Source: Bosea vaviloviae (GTDB lineage: Bacteria; Pseudomonadota; Alphaproteobacteria; Rhizobiales; Beijerinckiaceae). Taken from it: 64,000 bases of DNA. Positions 53,658-63,326 of the stretch are shown here, piece by piece; the stretch's first letter is position 1; each line of letters begins with the position of its first letter. The notes under the pieces were generated by a model. That model did not search any database and was not told the origin of the DNA. It was given only the letters and a program-made list of their open reading frames with translations. A program made the translations under genes and the position numbers. The stretch is from the NCBI RefSeq assembly GCF_001741865.1, contig NZ_CP017147.1:1665001-1729000 (forward strand), given 5' to 3'.

Positions 53658-54635
53658 TCACGACGCAGCCTCGATACGCGGATCGGCCAGCCGATAGACC
53701 AGATCCGTCAGGATGTTGAAGCCGACGACCATGGCCGAGGACATGAAGAAGACGCCGAGCAGCACGGAATAGTCGCGCTGCACCAGCGCGTCGAACATCA
53801 ACCGGCCGATGCCGGGCCAGGCAAAGACCGTCTCGGTCAGCACCGCCCCGCCGACGAGCTGGCCGGCCTGCAACCCCGCCAGCGTCACCACGGGCAGGAT
53901 CGCGTTGCGCGCCACATGCCGCCGCGAGACGATGCCCGGGGAAAGCCCTTTGGCGCGTGCCGTCTTGACGAAATCGGCGCCGGCGACCTCGAGCATCGAG
54001 GCGCGCATCATCCGGGCATAGAGCGCGGTGAAGAACAGGCCGAGCGTCAGCGCCGGCAGGATCAGGTGGTGGCCGATGTCGAGCGCCCGCGCCAGCCCCG
54101 TGTAATTCGCGCCGATCGTCTCGTACCCCACATTGGGCACGAGGCCGAGCTTCAGCGAGAAGACGATCTGGCTCATCAACGCGATCCAGAACAGCGGTGT
54201 CGCGTAGAAGACCAGCGACAGCGTCGTGATCAGGCTGTCCGACCAGCGCCCGGCGCGCCTTGCGGCCAGCGCGCCCATGACGATGCCGAGCGCGAGCGAA
54301 AGCGCGAAGGCGGCCCCGGTCAGGAGCAGCGTCGCGGGCAGTCGGTCGAGCACGAGGCTGAGCACCGACTGCTGCTGGCGATAGCTGAAGCCGAGATCGA
54401 AGGTCATGTAGCCCTTGATGTAGATCCAGAGCTGCGTCGTGATCGGCTCGTTCAGCCCGAAGCGCTGGCGCAGCTGTTCGAGCAACTGGGCGTCGGCCGC
54501 GCCCGCTTCGCCGGCCAGCACCTGCGCCGGGTCGCCCGGCGCGGCGCGGATCAGGAAGAAGTTCAGCACGGCGATGGCGAAGAGCACGAGAACGCCCTTC
54601 ACCAATCGGCCGGAGAGGAAGTGGAGGAGGTTCAT
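53658..54635 (-). CDS. Dipeptide ABC transporter permease (DppB type)
   Basis: 325 aa. LHFLSGRLVKGVLVLFAIAV is the N-terminal segment, FVKTARAKGLSPGIVSRRHV the EAA coupling loop, and ETVFAWPGIGRLMFDALVQR the DppB C-terminal hallmark. Start ATG 54635. First permease of the second operon, after the binding-protein gene and a palindrome. Confidence 0.93.
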   Translation of the reverse strand: MNLLHFLSGRLVKGVLVLFAIAVLNFFLIRAAPGDPAQVLAGEAGAADAQLLEQLRQRFGLNEPITTQLWIYIKGYMTFDLGFSYRQQQSVLSLVLDRLPATLLLTGAAFALSLALGIVMGALAARRAGRWSDSLITTLSLVFYATPLFWIALMSQIVFSLKLGLVPNVGYETIGANYTGLARALDIGHHLILPALTLGLFFTALYARMMRASMLEVAGADFVKTARAKGLSPGIVSRRHVARNAILPVVTLAGLQAGQLVGGAVLTETVFAWPGIGRLMFDALVQRDYSVLLGVFFMSSAMVVGFNILTDLVYRLADPRIEAAS

Positions 54636-54665
54636 TCAGGCATCCGCATTGACGTGGACCTCGCC

Positions 54666-54756
54666 GTCATGCTCGCCCTTATGGCGAGCATCCACGTCTT
54701 GAACACGGCATTGGAAAAGTGAAGACGTGGATGGTCGGGACAAGCCCGACCATGAC
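54666..54756. repeat. Long dispersed palindrome, family P, copy C
   Basis: Left arm GTCATGCTCGCCCTTATGGC through CCACGTCTT (54666-54700); right arm 54722-54756, identical to that of copy A over 35 nt. The left arm carries more differences than in copy A. It lies between the binding-protein gene and the first permease gene. Confidence 0.9.
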
Positions 54757-54793
54757 GAATGACGTCGCGCCTGTTTGTCAGGCGCGACCCGTG

Positions 54794-56374
54794 TCACTCC
54801 TTCCACGCATCCCGGAAGCCGTCATTCACGCCGACCGCGCTGTTGACGAGGTTCTTGATGTTGCAGCGATAGATCGTCGGGAAATCCATCTCGAGCTGCC
54901 AGAGCACGGGCACGTCGTCGGCGAGGATCTTCTGCACTTTCGTGTAAAGCTCCTGTCGAGCGCTGTCCGAAGGCGCGATTGCGGCGTCGGCGAAGAGCTT
55001 GTCGACCTCGGCGTTTACATAGGCGCCCTGGTTGCCGAAGGGATTGCCCTTGACGATGTTGGTCGAGATGTAGTTGCGCGCCACGCCCGTCGCGGGATCG
55101 CCGAGCTGGTAGAGATAGTTGAAGGTCATGTCGAAATCGCCGTTGCTGGCCTTCTGGGTCCAGCCCGGCACGTCGGTGGTCTCGATCGAGACGTTGACTC
55201 CGGCATCGGTGAGGTTCTGCTTGATCGCCTCGGCCCAGCGGCTCCAGACCTCGCCATAGGGCAGGGCGAGCAGCTTGATCGGCTCGCCCTTATAGCCGGA
55301 GGCCTTGATCAGCTCCTTCGCCTTGGCGACGTCGTAGGCATATTTGGGCACGTCGGCCGAGTAGAACTTGGTCTTCGACGAGATCGGTCCGGTCGGCAGC
55401 TTGCCGAGCCCGCCCCAGACCACGTCTTTGCCGAACTCGCGGTCGATCGCGAACATCATGCCCTGGCGGAACTGCTTGTTGGCGAGCGGGCCGCCCTTGG
55501 CGATATTCGGCGTCAGCCAGGCATGGGGTGCGAACATCTCCCAGCCCTTGGTGGTGACGCAGCTATTGGGCAGCTTGGAGAGGCGGGCGACGTCGTAGAC
55601 ATCGACCGAGCCGCCGGTCAGCACGTCGATCTTGCCGGTCTCGTAGGCGACGGCGCGGGCGGCCGCATCGGGGATGATCTGCCAATAGATCTCGTCGAGG
55701 TTCGGCTTGCCCTTCTGCCAGTAGTTCTCGTTCTTGACGAGGTGGATATAGGAGCCCTTCTTCCACTCCTTGAACTTGAACGGTCCGGTGCCGATCGGGG
55801 TGTTGTTGGCAGGGTTGGCGCGGTAATCCGTGCCGTCATAGATGTGCTTGGGGATCATCGGCGCGCCGCCGACCTCCTGCGACAGGATCAGCGGGCCAAA
55901 TGGCTGCTTCAGCGTGATCTTGACGGTGAGGTCGTCGATCTTCTCGATCTTCTCGACCTGGCCGTTGGCGATCGGGCGCCAGCGCGGATGCACCTCGCGC
56001 AGGAACTTGTCGAGCGAGAACACCACATCGTCGGCGGTGAAGGGCTTGCCGTCATGCCAGGTCACGCCGTCCTGGAGCTTGAAGGTGTAAACCTTGGAAT
56101 CCGGCGAGATCTCCCAGCTTTTGGCGAGCGAGGGCTGCGGGGTGAGCTTCTCGTCATAGCGCAGCAGCGATTCGTAGATGTTGCCCGCGACCATGTTGGT
56201 CGGGCCGTTCTGGTTCAGCCCCTGCATCAGCATCGGCGGTTCCGGCTGCACCACGACATGGATGCTGCCGCCCTTCTTGGGCGTCTGCGCCGACGCCATG
56301 GACGGCGCCAGCGCGAAGGCTGCAAGCGCGGTCGTCACGGCGAGATGCCGGCGGAATGCTGAACTCGTCATCAT
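54794..56374 (-). CDS. Peptide ABC transporter substrate-binding protein (SBP_bac_5), Sec-exported
   Basis: 526 aa. A Sec signal peptide, RRHLAVTTALAAFALAPSMA, ends near SMASAQ. Family features are LQDGVTWHDGKPFTADDVVF, IGTGPFKFKEWKKGSYIHLV and EVDKLFADAAIAPSDSARQE. GGGAGAAG lies directly before two adjacent ATGs (56374 and 56371); the second is better spaced. Unlike the other two binding proteins in this window it has no twin-arginine motif. Leads the second operon, with HAL-like gene upstream. Confidence 0.94.
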   Translation of the reverse strand: MMTSSAFRRHLAVTTALAAFALAPSMASAQTPKKGGSIHVVVQPEPPMLMQGLNQNGPTNMVAGNIYESLLRYDEKLTPQPSLAKSWEISPDSKVYTFKLQDGVTWHDGKPFTADDVVFSLDKFLREVHPRWRPIANGQVEKIEKIDDLTVKITLKQPFGPLILSQEVGGAPMIPKHIYDGTDYRANPANNTPIGTGPFKFKEWKKGSYIHLVKNENYWQKGKPNLDEIYWQIIPDAAARAVAYETGKIDVLTGGSVDVYDVARLSKLPNSCVTTKGWEMFAPHAWLTPNIAKGGPLANKQFRQGMMFAIDREFGKDVVWGGLGKLPTGPISSKTKFYSADVPKYAYDVAKAKELIKASGYKGEPIKLLALPYGEVWSRWAEAIKQNLTDAGVNVSIETTDVPGWTQKASNGDFDMTFNYLYQLGDPATGVARNYISTNIVKGNPFGNQGAYVNAEVDKLFADAAIAPSDSARQELYTKVQKILADDVPVLWQLEMDFPTIYRCNIKNLVNSAVGVNDGFRDAWKE

Positions 56375-56727
56375 CTTCTCCCACTGCCTCGACTGTCTTA
56401 ATCGTCGGTCGCATCTTTTTCGCGATCCGCCCCGCCTCGGACTAGATCATAGCTTGGTCGTGCCGCACAGGGCCGGAGCCTCTGCCGCTGCCCTATATGA
56501 GAACTCCCCGCGGATGGCCTCCGCGGCCCAGCTCGCAAGGGAACGATAACGAGGCAGCGCGGCGATCGTCCAATAGCCTCTGCCTATGTCAGCGATAGCC
56601 GCCCGAGCGGCCTTTGCAGGCAGTCGCAACGGCTTTCTGCCTGCTGCGATGCAGGTTCCGTCGTCCCTGTCCATTTTTCCTGCAATGCAGGCAGGAAAGC
56701 AGGAACGATGCCGCAAGGCGTCCGCCG
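56375..56727. other. Gap between the HAL-like gene and the second transporter operon
   Basis: This 353-nt stretch probably holds the promoter of the leftward transporter operon but I see no good -35/-10 pair. Near 56660-56705 are repeated TGCAGG/GCAGGAAA words. One open frame is listed separately. Confidence 0.5.
56447..56674 (-). CDS. Possible small hypothetical protein
   Basis: Seventy-five codons from the ATG at 56672-56674, preceded by AGGAAAA. The product begins MDRDDGTCIAAGRKPLRLPA and ends FSYRAAAEAPALCGTTKL. No known family, signal or membrane segment is recognised. In this GC-rich DNA an open frame this size can arise by chance, so it is recorded only as a possibility. Confidence 0.2.
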   Translation of the reverse strand: MDRDDGTCIAAGRKPLRLPAKAARAAIADIGRGYWTIAALPRYRSLASWAAEAIRGEFSYRAAAEAPALCGTTKL

Positions 56728-58281
56728 TCAGCCTTTCCGCGACAATGCGAAGGCGCCCGCCGCATCTGCCGGCATCGCTTCGCGCAGAGCGGCGACGAAG
56801 CTTGGCTGCGCGATCACCGCCAGCGCCTTCATCGCATCGAGGCCGGTCTCGCGATCCTCGACCAGCATCGGCACGCTCGCGCGGATCGCCTCATAGAGCA
56901 CCCCGGTGGCGGGCGCGAGCCGGGGCCGCTTGCCGATATCGACGGCCTGGGCCGCGACTACGGCCTCGATGGCGAACAGCATGCGCAGGGGCACGAGCTG
57001 CTCCTCCAGCTTGCGGATCGTCAATGCCGTCTGCGGCGCGTGGTCCTCGACGCTCTCCGAGACCGGCAGCGCATCGCAGCTCGCAGGCGCGGCCTTGAGG
57101 CGGATCTCGCCATGCAGATAGGAGGCGGTCTTCTGCAGCGAGTTGTAGCCGTTCGAGGCGCCGCCGATCGGCGAGAGATATTTCGGCAGGCCGGAGAGAT
57201 GATGGTTCATCATCTTGATGGTGCGGTAGGCCGAGGCTGTCGCCAGATGCGTGTTGACGATCGCCATCGTGTCGAAAGCCAGCGCGATCGCTGGCGTTTG
57301 AAAATTCGCCGTGGACAGGATCAAATCGTCATCGGTCATGACCAGCGGGTTGTCGGCCGCGGCGTTGATTTCGGTTTCGACGCTCTCGACCGCCGTCTCG
57401 AAGCTCGTCAGCGCCGGCCCGTAGATCTGCGCGAGCACGCGGAAGGAGAGCGCGTCCTGGATCGAGCGGGCCGCGCCCTCGTCATGGAGATAGCTGCCCG
57501 CGAGAACCGCGCGGAACATCGCCGCCGCCCGCTCCTGGCCGCCGGCAGGCCGCGCGGCTGCGAGCCTGGCGTCGAAGATCTGCGGATTGGCCGCATAACC
57601 CTCATCCGTCAGCCCTGCGATTGCGACGGAGGCGAACAGGATGTCGGAGAGCTCGGCCAGCACCTTGGCGGCGTGGCCGCAGCTGACCGCGCTCGCATTC
57701 AGGATCGCGAGCCCGTCCTTGGCGGCGAGCGTCGCCGGCTGCAGCCCGGCCGAAGTGAGCGCCTCCATGGCGGAGCGCTTTTCACCGTTCACGAAGATCT
57801 CGCCGAGCCCGATCACTGCCGCGCCGAGATGGGCGCAGAGCCCGAGATCGCCGGCGCCGATCGAGCCGCGCCCGGGAATGACCGGCGTCAGCCCGGCATT
57901 GAACATCGCCACCATCGTGTCGAGCACCGGCGGGGAGATGCCCGAGCCGCCCTGGGCCAGGCCGATCAGGCGGCACAGCCCCATGGCGCGCGCCGTCGCC
58001 TCGGGAAAAGGCTCGCCCATGCCGATGCAGCGCCCGCGCACCATCTGGACCTGGAACGCCTCGATCTGAGCCTTGTCCAGACGGAAGGCGACGTTGCCGC
58101 CGAGCCCGGTGTTGAGCCCGTAGATCGGCGCGTCGCCTTGCGCATAGCGCTCCACCACCCTGCGCGCCGCGACCACCCTGTCGCGCGCTTCAGGCGCCAG
58201 CGCGACCGTCGTGCCGCGGCGGCTGGCTGCCATGACGAAGCCGAGCCCGACCGGCGCGGCGCCCAGAAGGAATTCGCTCAC
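56728..58281 (-). CDS. Aromatic amino acid ammonia-lyase (HAL/PAL) fold protein lacking the MIO serine
   Basis: 517 aa, normal HAL length; start GTG 58281 with GGAG about 10 nt upstream. The fold is clear: IYGLNTGLGGNVAF (active-site Tyr54), GRGSIGAGDLGLCAHLGAA (MIO loop, about 137-155), LAILNASAVS (Asn195), ADNPLV and VSESVEDHAPQ. Canonical enzymes have GASGDL, where Ala-Ser-Gly cyclises to the MIO cofactor; here it is GAGDL, with the serine absent. The Tyr of QDxYS is Leu278. A normal lyase reaction is therefore doubtful. It lies divergent from one peptide transporter and upstream of another, in the direction of an M20 deacylase. Could be a binding protein or use another chemistry. Confidence 0.9.
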   Translation of the reverse strand: MSEFLLGAAPVGLGFVMAASRRGTTVALAPEARDRVVAARRVVERYAQGDAPIYGLNTGLGGNVAFRLDKAQIEAFQVQMVRGRCIGMGEPFPEATARAMGLCRLIGLAQGGSGISPPVLDTMVAMFNAGLTPVIPGRGSIGAGDLGLCAHLGAAVIGLGEIFVNGEKRSAMEALTSAGLQPATLAAKDGLAILNASAVSCGHAAKVLAELSDILFASVAIAGLTDEGYAANPQIFDARLAAARPAGGQERAAAMFRAVLAGSYLHDEGAARSIQDALSFRVLAQIYGPALTSFETAVESVETEINAAADNPLVMTDDDLILSTANFQTPAIALAFDTMAIVNTHLATASAYRTIKMMNHHLSGLPKYLSPIGGASNGYNSLQKTASYLHGEIRLKAAPASCDALPVSESVEDHAPQTALTIRKLEEQLVPLRMLFAIEAVVAAQAVDIGKRPRLAPATGVLYEAIRASVPMLVEDRETGLDAMKALAVIAQPSFVAALREAMPADAAGAFALSRKG

Positions 58282-58569
58282 GCAGAAGGATCTCCGTCGA
58301 TGCCTTGCGATGTGCAGGCGGTGGGATGCGGCGCCGGCGGCGCTTCGGTTGGAACGGTAGCCGCAGCCTCAACAGCCGCGCAACCGACCTCTCACCCGCC
58401 AAAGGCGCGAAGATGTGAGCATTGCCGTTGCGATTGCTGACAGAACTGGCAGCGCGGCCCTTTACCTCACCCCTCGATCCGGCTGACGATGGCGGCAAGG
58501 GGGATCTTCCCGGTCGCTCGCTCGTTTGACGACGGAGGCCGTCTGAAGATCGATGGACAGAGGAGAGCG

Positions 58570-60129
58570 ATGATGCAGAACGATCTGGAGCTCAGCGTGT
58601 CCCGGCGCGCCTTCGTGGCAGGCTCGGTCGCCGTCACTGCAAGCCCTCTGCTCGGCGCGATGCCGGCCCTGGCGCAGGCCAAGACCAGCGTCGCGGTGCG
58701 CATCGAGCGCGACATCACCGTGCTTGATCCCGCCTTCCGCGGCGGCCCGCACGACGCCAATGTCATCCGTTGCGTCTATCAGCGCCTGATCAAGCAGAAG
58801 GACGGCTCGGTCGAGACGGAGCTCGATGCCGCAGCCGATCTGAAGCAGGTCAGCCCGACCCTGATCGAGTTCACGCTCAAGCCCGGGCAGATGTTCACCG
58901 ACGGCTTCGGCGAGATGACCGCCGAGGACGTGAAATTCTCCTTCGAGCGCTTCGCGGTGGCGCCCGTCGACGGCAAGATCTCGCCCTATAAGGGCGACTG
59001 GACCGGCCTGGCCGGCGTCGAGGTCACCGGCACATATACCGGCAAGATCAACCTCTCGCAGCCCAATGCCGGACTGCTCGCCATCGCGATCGCCGATGCT
59101 TCGGGCTGCATCGTCTCGAAGAAGGCGGTGATGGCGCGCGGCGTCGAGCACAACACCAAGCCGGTCGGTTCGGGGCCCTATCAGGTCGTCTCGGTCGAGA
59201 AGCAGCGCGGCGCGGTGCTGAAACGCAATCCGACCTATTCGGGCGCAAAGCCGACCTTCGAGGAGATCAAGGTCAACTTCATCCAGGATCCGAAGACGGC
59301 GGAACTGGCGCTGCGCTCGGGCGAGCTCGATTTCGCGGTGCTGCCGCCGGCCATTGCCGAGCCGATGCGCTCGGCGCAAGGCATCGTCGTCGATCAGTCG
59401 CCGGGGCTGGCCTATGTCTGGCTCGGCATCAATATGGAGAAGGCGCCCTTCACCGATCTGCGCGTGCGCCAGGCGGTCAGGCTCGCGCTCGATGTCGACC
59501 AGATGCTGCTCGCCGGCTTCAACGGCAAGGCGCCGCGACTGAACACGCTGGTCATGCAGCCGATCCTCGGCGCCTGGACGGAGGCGCCGGTCTATAAGCG
59601 CAATGTCGCTGAAGCCAAGAAGCTCCTGGCGGAAGCCGGCCAGAGCGCGATCAAGACCCGCATCACCATCCTGAACCAGCCGGCCTACCAGACCATGGCG
59701 CTGGTGGCGCAGGCGCTGCTGAAGGAGGTCGGCATCACCGCCGAGCTCGACGTCCAGGAAGGCGGCACCTATTGGGACGCCGGCAAGGGCGAGGCCGGCA
59801 AGAACCTCGATTTGTTCATGATGCGCTTCAACGGCAAGCTCGACCCCAACTTCCTGATGCAGTGGTTCGTTTCCAGCCAGATCGGCACCTGGAACTGGCA
59901 GCGCTTCAACAGCCCGGAATTCGACAGGCTCTATCAGGAGGCGATCGTCGAATCCGATCCGGCCAAGCGCGCGGCGACCGTCATCAAGGCGCAGCAGGAA
60001 ATGGACAAGTCCGCCGCCTTCGTCTGGCTCACCAACGACGTCGCCTTCGCCGTGCGGCGCGCCTCGGTGAAGCCGGCCTATCTGCCCGGCGCGCTCGACT
60101 GGCAGCTCGACCGTTTCACGAGCGCTTGA
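58570..60129 (+). CDS. Peptide ABC transporter substrate-binding protein (SBP_bac_5), Tat-exported
   Basis: 519 aa from ATG 58570 with AGGAG just upstream; the adjacent ATG 58573 is better spaced. The twin-arginine signal is ELSVSRRAFVAGSVAVTASP with cleavage near ALAQA. Family blocks: LKPGQMFTDGFGEMTAEDVK, PVGSGPYQVVSVEKQRGAVL and the C-terminal ATVIKAQQEMDKSAAFVWLT. The frame runs upstream to 58489 but that part is not credible. Leads the third, rightward operon. The 288-nt divergent gap to the HAL-like gene has no clear operator. Confidence 0.94.
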   Translation: MMQNDLELSVSRRAFVAGSVAVTASPLLGAMPALAQAKTSVAVRIERDITVLDPAFRGGPHDANVIRCVYQRLIKQKDGSVETELDAAADLKQVSPTLIEFTLKPGQMFTDGFGEMTAEDVKFSFERFAVAPVDGKISPYKGDWTGLAGVEVTGTYTGKINLSQPNAGLLAIAIADASGCIVSKKAVMARGVEHNTKPVGSGPYQVVSVEKQRGAVLKRNPTYSGAKPTFEEIKVNFIQDPKTAELALRSGELDFAVLPPAIAEPMRSAQGIVVDQSPGLAYVWLGINMEKAPFTDLRVRQAVRLALDVDQMLLAGFNGKAPRLNTLVMQPILGAWTEAPVYKRNVAEAKKLLAEAGQSAIKTRITILNQPAYQTMALVAQALLKEVGITAELDVQEGGTYWDAGKGEAGKNLDLFMMRFNGKLDPNFLMQWFVSSQIGTWNWQRFNSPEFDRLYQEAIVESDPAKRAATVIKAQQEMDKSAAFVWLTNDVAFAVRRASVKPAYLPGALDWQLDRFTSA

Positions 60130-60178
60130 GCGGTTGGCCGGTTACGCGGCGATGATCGGCGCTTCAAGGCAAGCTCTT

Positions 60179-60275
60179 CGTCATCCTGGGCGCCCGAAGG
60201 GCGTCCCGGGATCCATCGAAGGGCTCGGCGGTCTAGGATGGATCCCGGGACGGCCTCCGGCCGCCCAGGATGACG
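60179..60275. repeat. Long palindrome between binding-protein and permease genes
   Basis: Outer arms CGTCATCCTGGGCG and CGCCCAGGATGACG are perfect; inner arms GGGATCCATC and GATGGATCCC flank a short loop. The total is 97 nt. The sequence differs from family P, but the place in the operon is the same. Confidence 0.85.
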
Positions 60276-60321
60276 GTGCGCTTTTTGACGGGACGCCGGG
60301 TCATCCGCGGCAGGCCCCGGA

Positions 60322-61296
60322 ATGAGCGACACCGCGCGCTACCTTGTGAGCCGTCTCGTCACGACGCTGCTGATCGTGCTCGGTGCGATGCTGCTGCTGT
60401 TCACGCTCTCGGCGATCGTGCCGGGTGATCCGGCAACCGCCCTGCTCGGCCCGCAGGCGACGCCTGAATATGCGCGGCGCTTCATCGTCGAGATGGGGCT
60501 CGACCAGCCCTGGTATCGCCGCCTGCCGACCTTCCTCGGCCATGTCCTGACCGGCAATCTCGGCATCGACGTGCTTTCGGGCCGGCCGGTTGCGGGCATC
60601 GTCGGCGCGGTGATCCCCTACACCTTCATCCTGACCTTCGCCTCGATCGGGCTTGCGGTCGTGATCGGCGTACCGCTCGGCTGTTATGCCGCGACGCATC
60701 GCGGCTCGGCGCTCGATCATGCGCTGGCTTTCATCAGCGTCGCCTTCATCGCGATCCCCTCCTTCGTCATCGCGATCTTCCTGCTGCTGATCTTCTCGAT
60801 CTGGCTGGACTGGCTGCCCGTGCTCGGCGCCGGCCAGCCCGGCGATTGGCTCGACCAGGCCAAGCGCCTGATCCTGCCCATGACAGCGCTGAGCGTCGGC
60901 TGGATCGGCTTCATCGCGCGCCTGATGCGCTCGTCGATGCTGGAGGTGATGGGCGAGAACTATATCCGCACCGCGCGCGCCTACGGCCTGCCGAACCGGA
61001 TGGTGACCTACAAATACGCGCTCAAGAACGCCTGCATCCCGACCATCGCCGTGCTCGGCATGGGTATCGGCCGCTTGCTCGGTGGAGCGGTTCTGGTCGA
61101 GATCGTCTTCGCGCGGCCGGGCCTCGGTCGCCTGATTTTCGATGCGATCGCGACCCGCAATTTCCCCGTCCTGCAGGGTGCCGTGCTGGTCGTGGTGGTG
61201 ATCTTCGTCGTCACCAACCTCCTCGTCGATCTCAGCTATTCCGCGATCGATCCGCGCATCCGCCGCGATGCCGCTCCGCAGGCGGCCGGGCAATGA
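60322..61296 (+). CDS. Dipeptide ABC transporter permease (DppB type)
   Basis: 324 aa. RYLVSRLVTTLLIVLGAMLL is the N-terminal membrane segment, YIRTARAYGLPNRMVTYKYA the EAA coupling loop, and EIVFARPGLGRLIFDAIATR the DppB C-terminal hallmark. First permease of the third operon. Its stop overlaps the DppC start by 4 nt. Confidence 0.94.
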   Translation: MSDTARYLVSRLVTTLLIVLGAMLLLFTLSAIVPGDPATALLGPQATPEYARRFIVEMGLDQPWYRRLPTFLGHVLTGNLGIDVLSGRPVAGIVGAVIPYTFILTFASIGLAVVIGVPLGCYAATHRGSALDHALAFISVAFIAIPSFVIAIFLLLIFSIWLDWLPVLGAGQPGDWLDQAKRLILPMTALSVGWIGFIARLMRSSMLEVMGENYIRTARAYGLPNRMVTYKYALKNACIPTIAVLGMGIGRLLGGAVLVEIVFARPGLGRLIFDAIATRNFPVLQGAVLVVVVIFVVTNLLVDLSYSAIDPRIRRDAAPQAAGQ

Positions 61297-62147
61297 ATGC
61301 GCTTGCAGCAATTGCCGGCACCGTCCGGCGCATCGGTTCGCATTTCGGCGGCGCGGTCGGGCTCGTCATCGTCGCGGTCGTGGTGCTGTCGGCCGTGTTT
61401 GCGCCGCTGGTGGCGACGCATGATCCCGATGCGCTCGATGTGCTGAACCGCTTCTCTGGCCCCACCGCCCAGCATTGGCTCGGCACCGACCATCTCGGGC
61501 GCGATCTCTACAGCCGGCTCGTCCATGGCGCGAGCGTCGCCATGGCGGTGGCGCTGACGGCGATCTCGACGGCGCTCATCGCCGGCACGCTGCTCGGCAT
61601 CCTCGCGGCCTCGCTGCCGGCGCGCTCCGAGCGGCTCATCCTGATCCTGTTCGACGTGATCTCGTCCTTCCCCAGCCTCGTGCTGGCGCTGGCGGTCGTC
61701 GCGGTCTTCGGCCCCTCGACCATGCTCGTGGTGATCATCGTCGCGGTCACGCTGATCCCGCATTTCGGCCGTGTCGCCCGCGCCCAGGTTCTGACCGTGC
61801 GCAATGCGCCCTATATCGAGGCCGAACGGCTGCTCGGCGCATCCTCCTGGCGCATCGTCTTCTCGCATATCCTGCCCAATATCGCCGGGCCGCTCGTCGT
61901 GCTCGCCTCGATAGACATTCCCGTGGTCATCACCATCGAGGCCGGGCTGTCCTTCATCGGGCTCGGCGTCAGGCCGCCGCTCGCGAGCTGGGGCACGCTG
62001 ATCTATGACGGCTATGCCTATCTCTCGGATTCCAAGCTTCCCGTGGTGATCGCCAGCAGCGCGCTCGCTCTCGCCACGCTCGGCTTCACGCTCTTCGGCG
62101 AGGCGCTTCGCGACGCGGTCGATCCTCGCCTCGACGGGGAGCGCTAG
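61293..62147 (+). CDS. Dipeptide ABC transporter permease (DppC type)
   Basis: 284 aa from ATG 61293, overlapping the upstream stop as ATGA; the longer frame from 60846 translates the DppB gene out of frame. LGTDHLGRDLYSRLVHGASV is the DppC N-terminal block, YIEAERLLGASSWRIVFSHI the EAA coupling loop and FGEALRDAVDPRLDGE the C-terminal end. A nested palindrome separates it from the ATPase gene that follows. Confidence 0.94.
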   Translation: MNALAAIAGTVRRIGSHFGGAVGLVIVAVVVLSAVFAPLVATHDPDALDVLNRFSGPTAQHWLGTDHLGRDLYSRLVHGASVAMAVALTAISTALIAGTLLGILAASLPARSERLILILFDVISSFPSLVLALAVVAVFGPSTMLVVIIVAVTLIPHFGRVARAQVLTVRNAPYIEAERLLGASSWRIVFSHILPNIAGPLVVLASIDIPVVITIEAGLSFIGLGVRPPLASWGTLIYDGYAYLSDSKLPVVIASSALALATLGFTLFGEALRDAVDPRLDGER

Positions 62148-62169
62148 CGATGGCGCGCACCACCACAGT

Positions 62170-62329
62170 CATTCCGGGGCGGTCCGCAGGACCGAACCCG
62201 GAACCCACGACCGGGCGAGCGTTTTTCGGTTGCCGAACCGTGCCACCCGGTCGTGGGTTCCGGGTTCTTCGCGGAGTTTATCCTTGGGCCGACCAAAGGT
62301 CGGACCCGAGGGCGAAGCCCCGGAATGAC
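62170..62329. repeat. Nested palindrome containing dispersed repeat copy 2
   Basis: Outer arms CATTCCGGGGC and GCCCCGGAATG enclose a second pair, GGAACCCACGACCGGG and CCCGGTCGTGGGTTCC. The part 62266-62329 (TCTTCGCGGAGTTTATCCTT onward) is nearly identical to 33618-33680. The whole 160 nt lies between the DppC and ATPase genes. Confidence 0.88.
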
Positions 62330-62342
62330 GGGGGAGGGCGGC

Positions 62343-63322
<980 letters not shown>

Positions 63323-63326
<4 letters not shown>

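Noticed and set aside
54719..56362. 547-codon plus-strand frame opposite the second binding-protein gene
   Set aside because: The minus strand carries a full SBP_bac_5 protein with a signal peptide; the plus frame is compositionally low-complexity and has no motifs.
60301..61311. 336-codon minus-strand frame opposite the DppB gene
   Set aside because: Shadow frame; the plus strand has the permease with a coupling loop.
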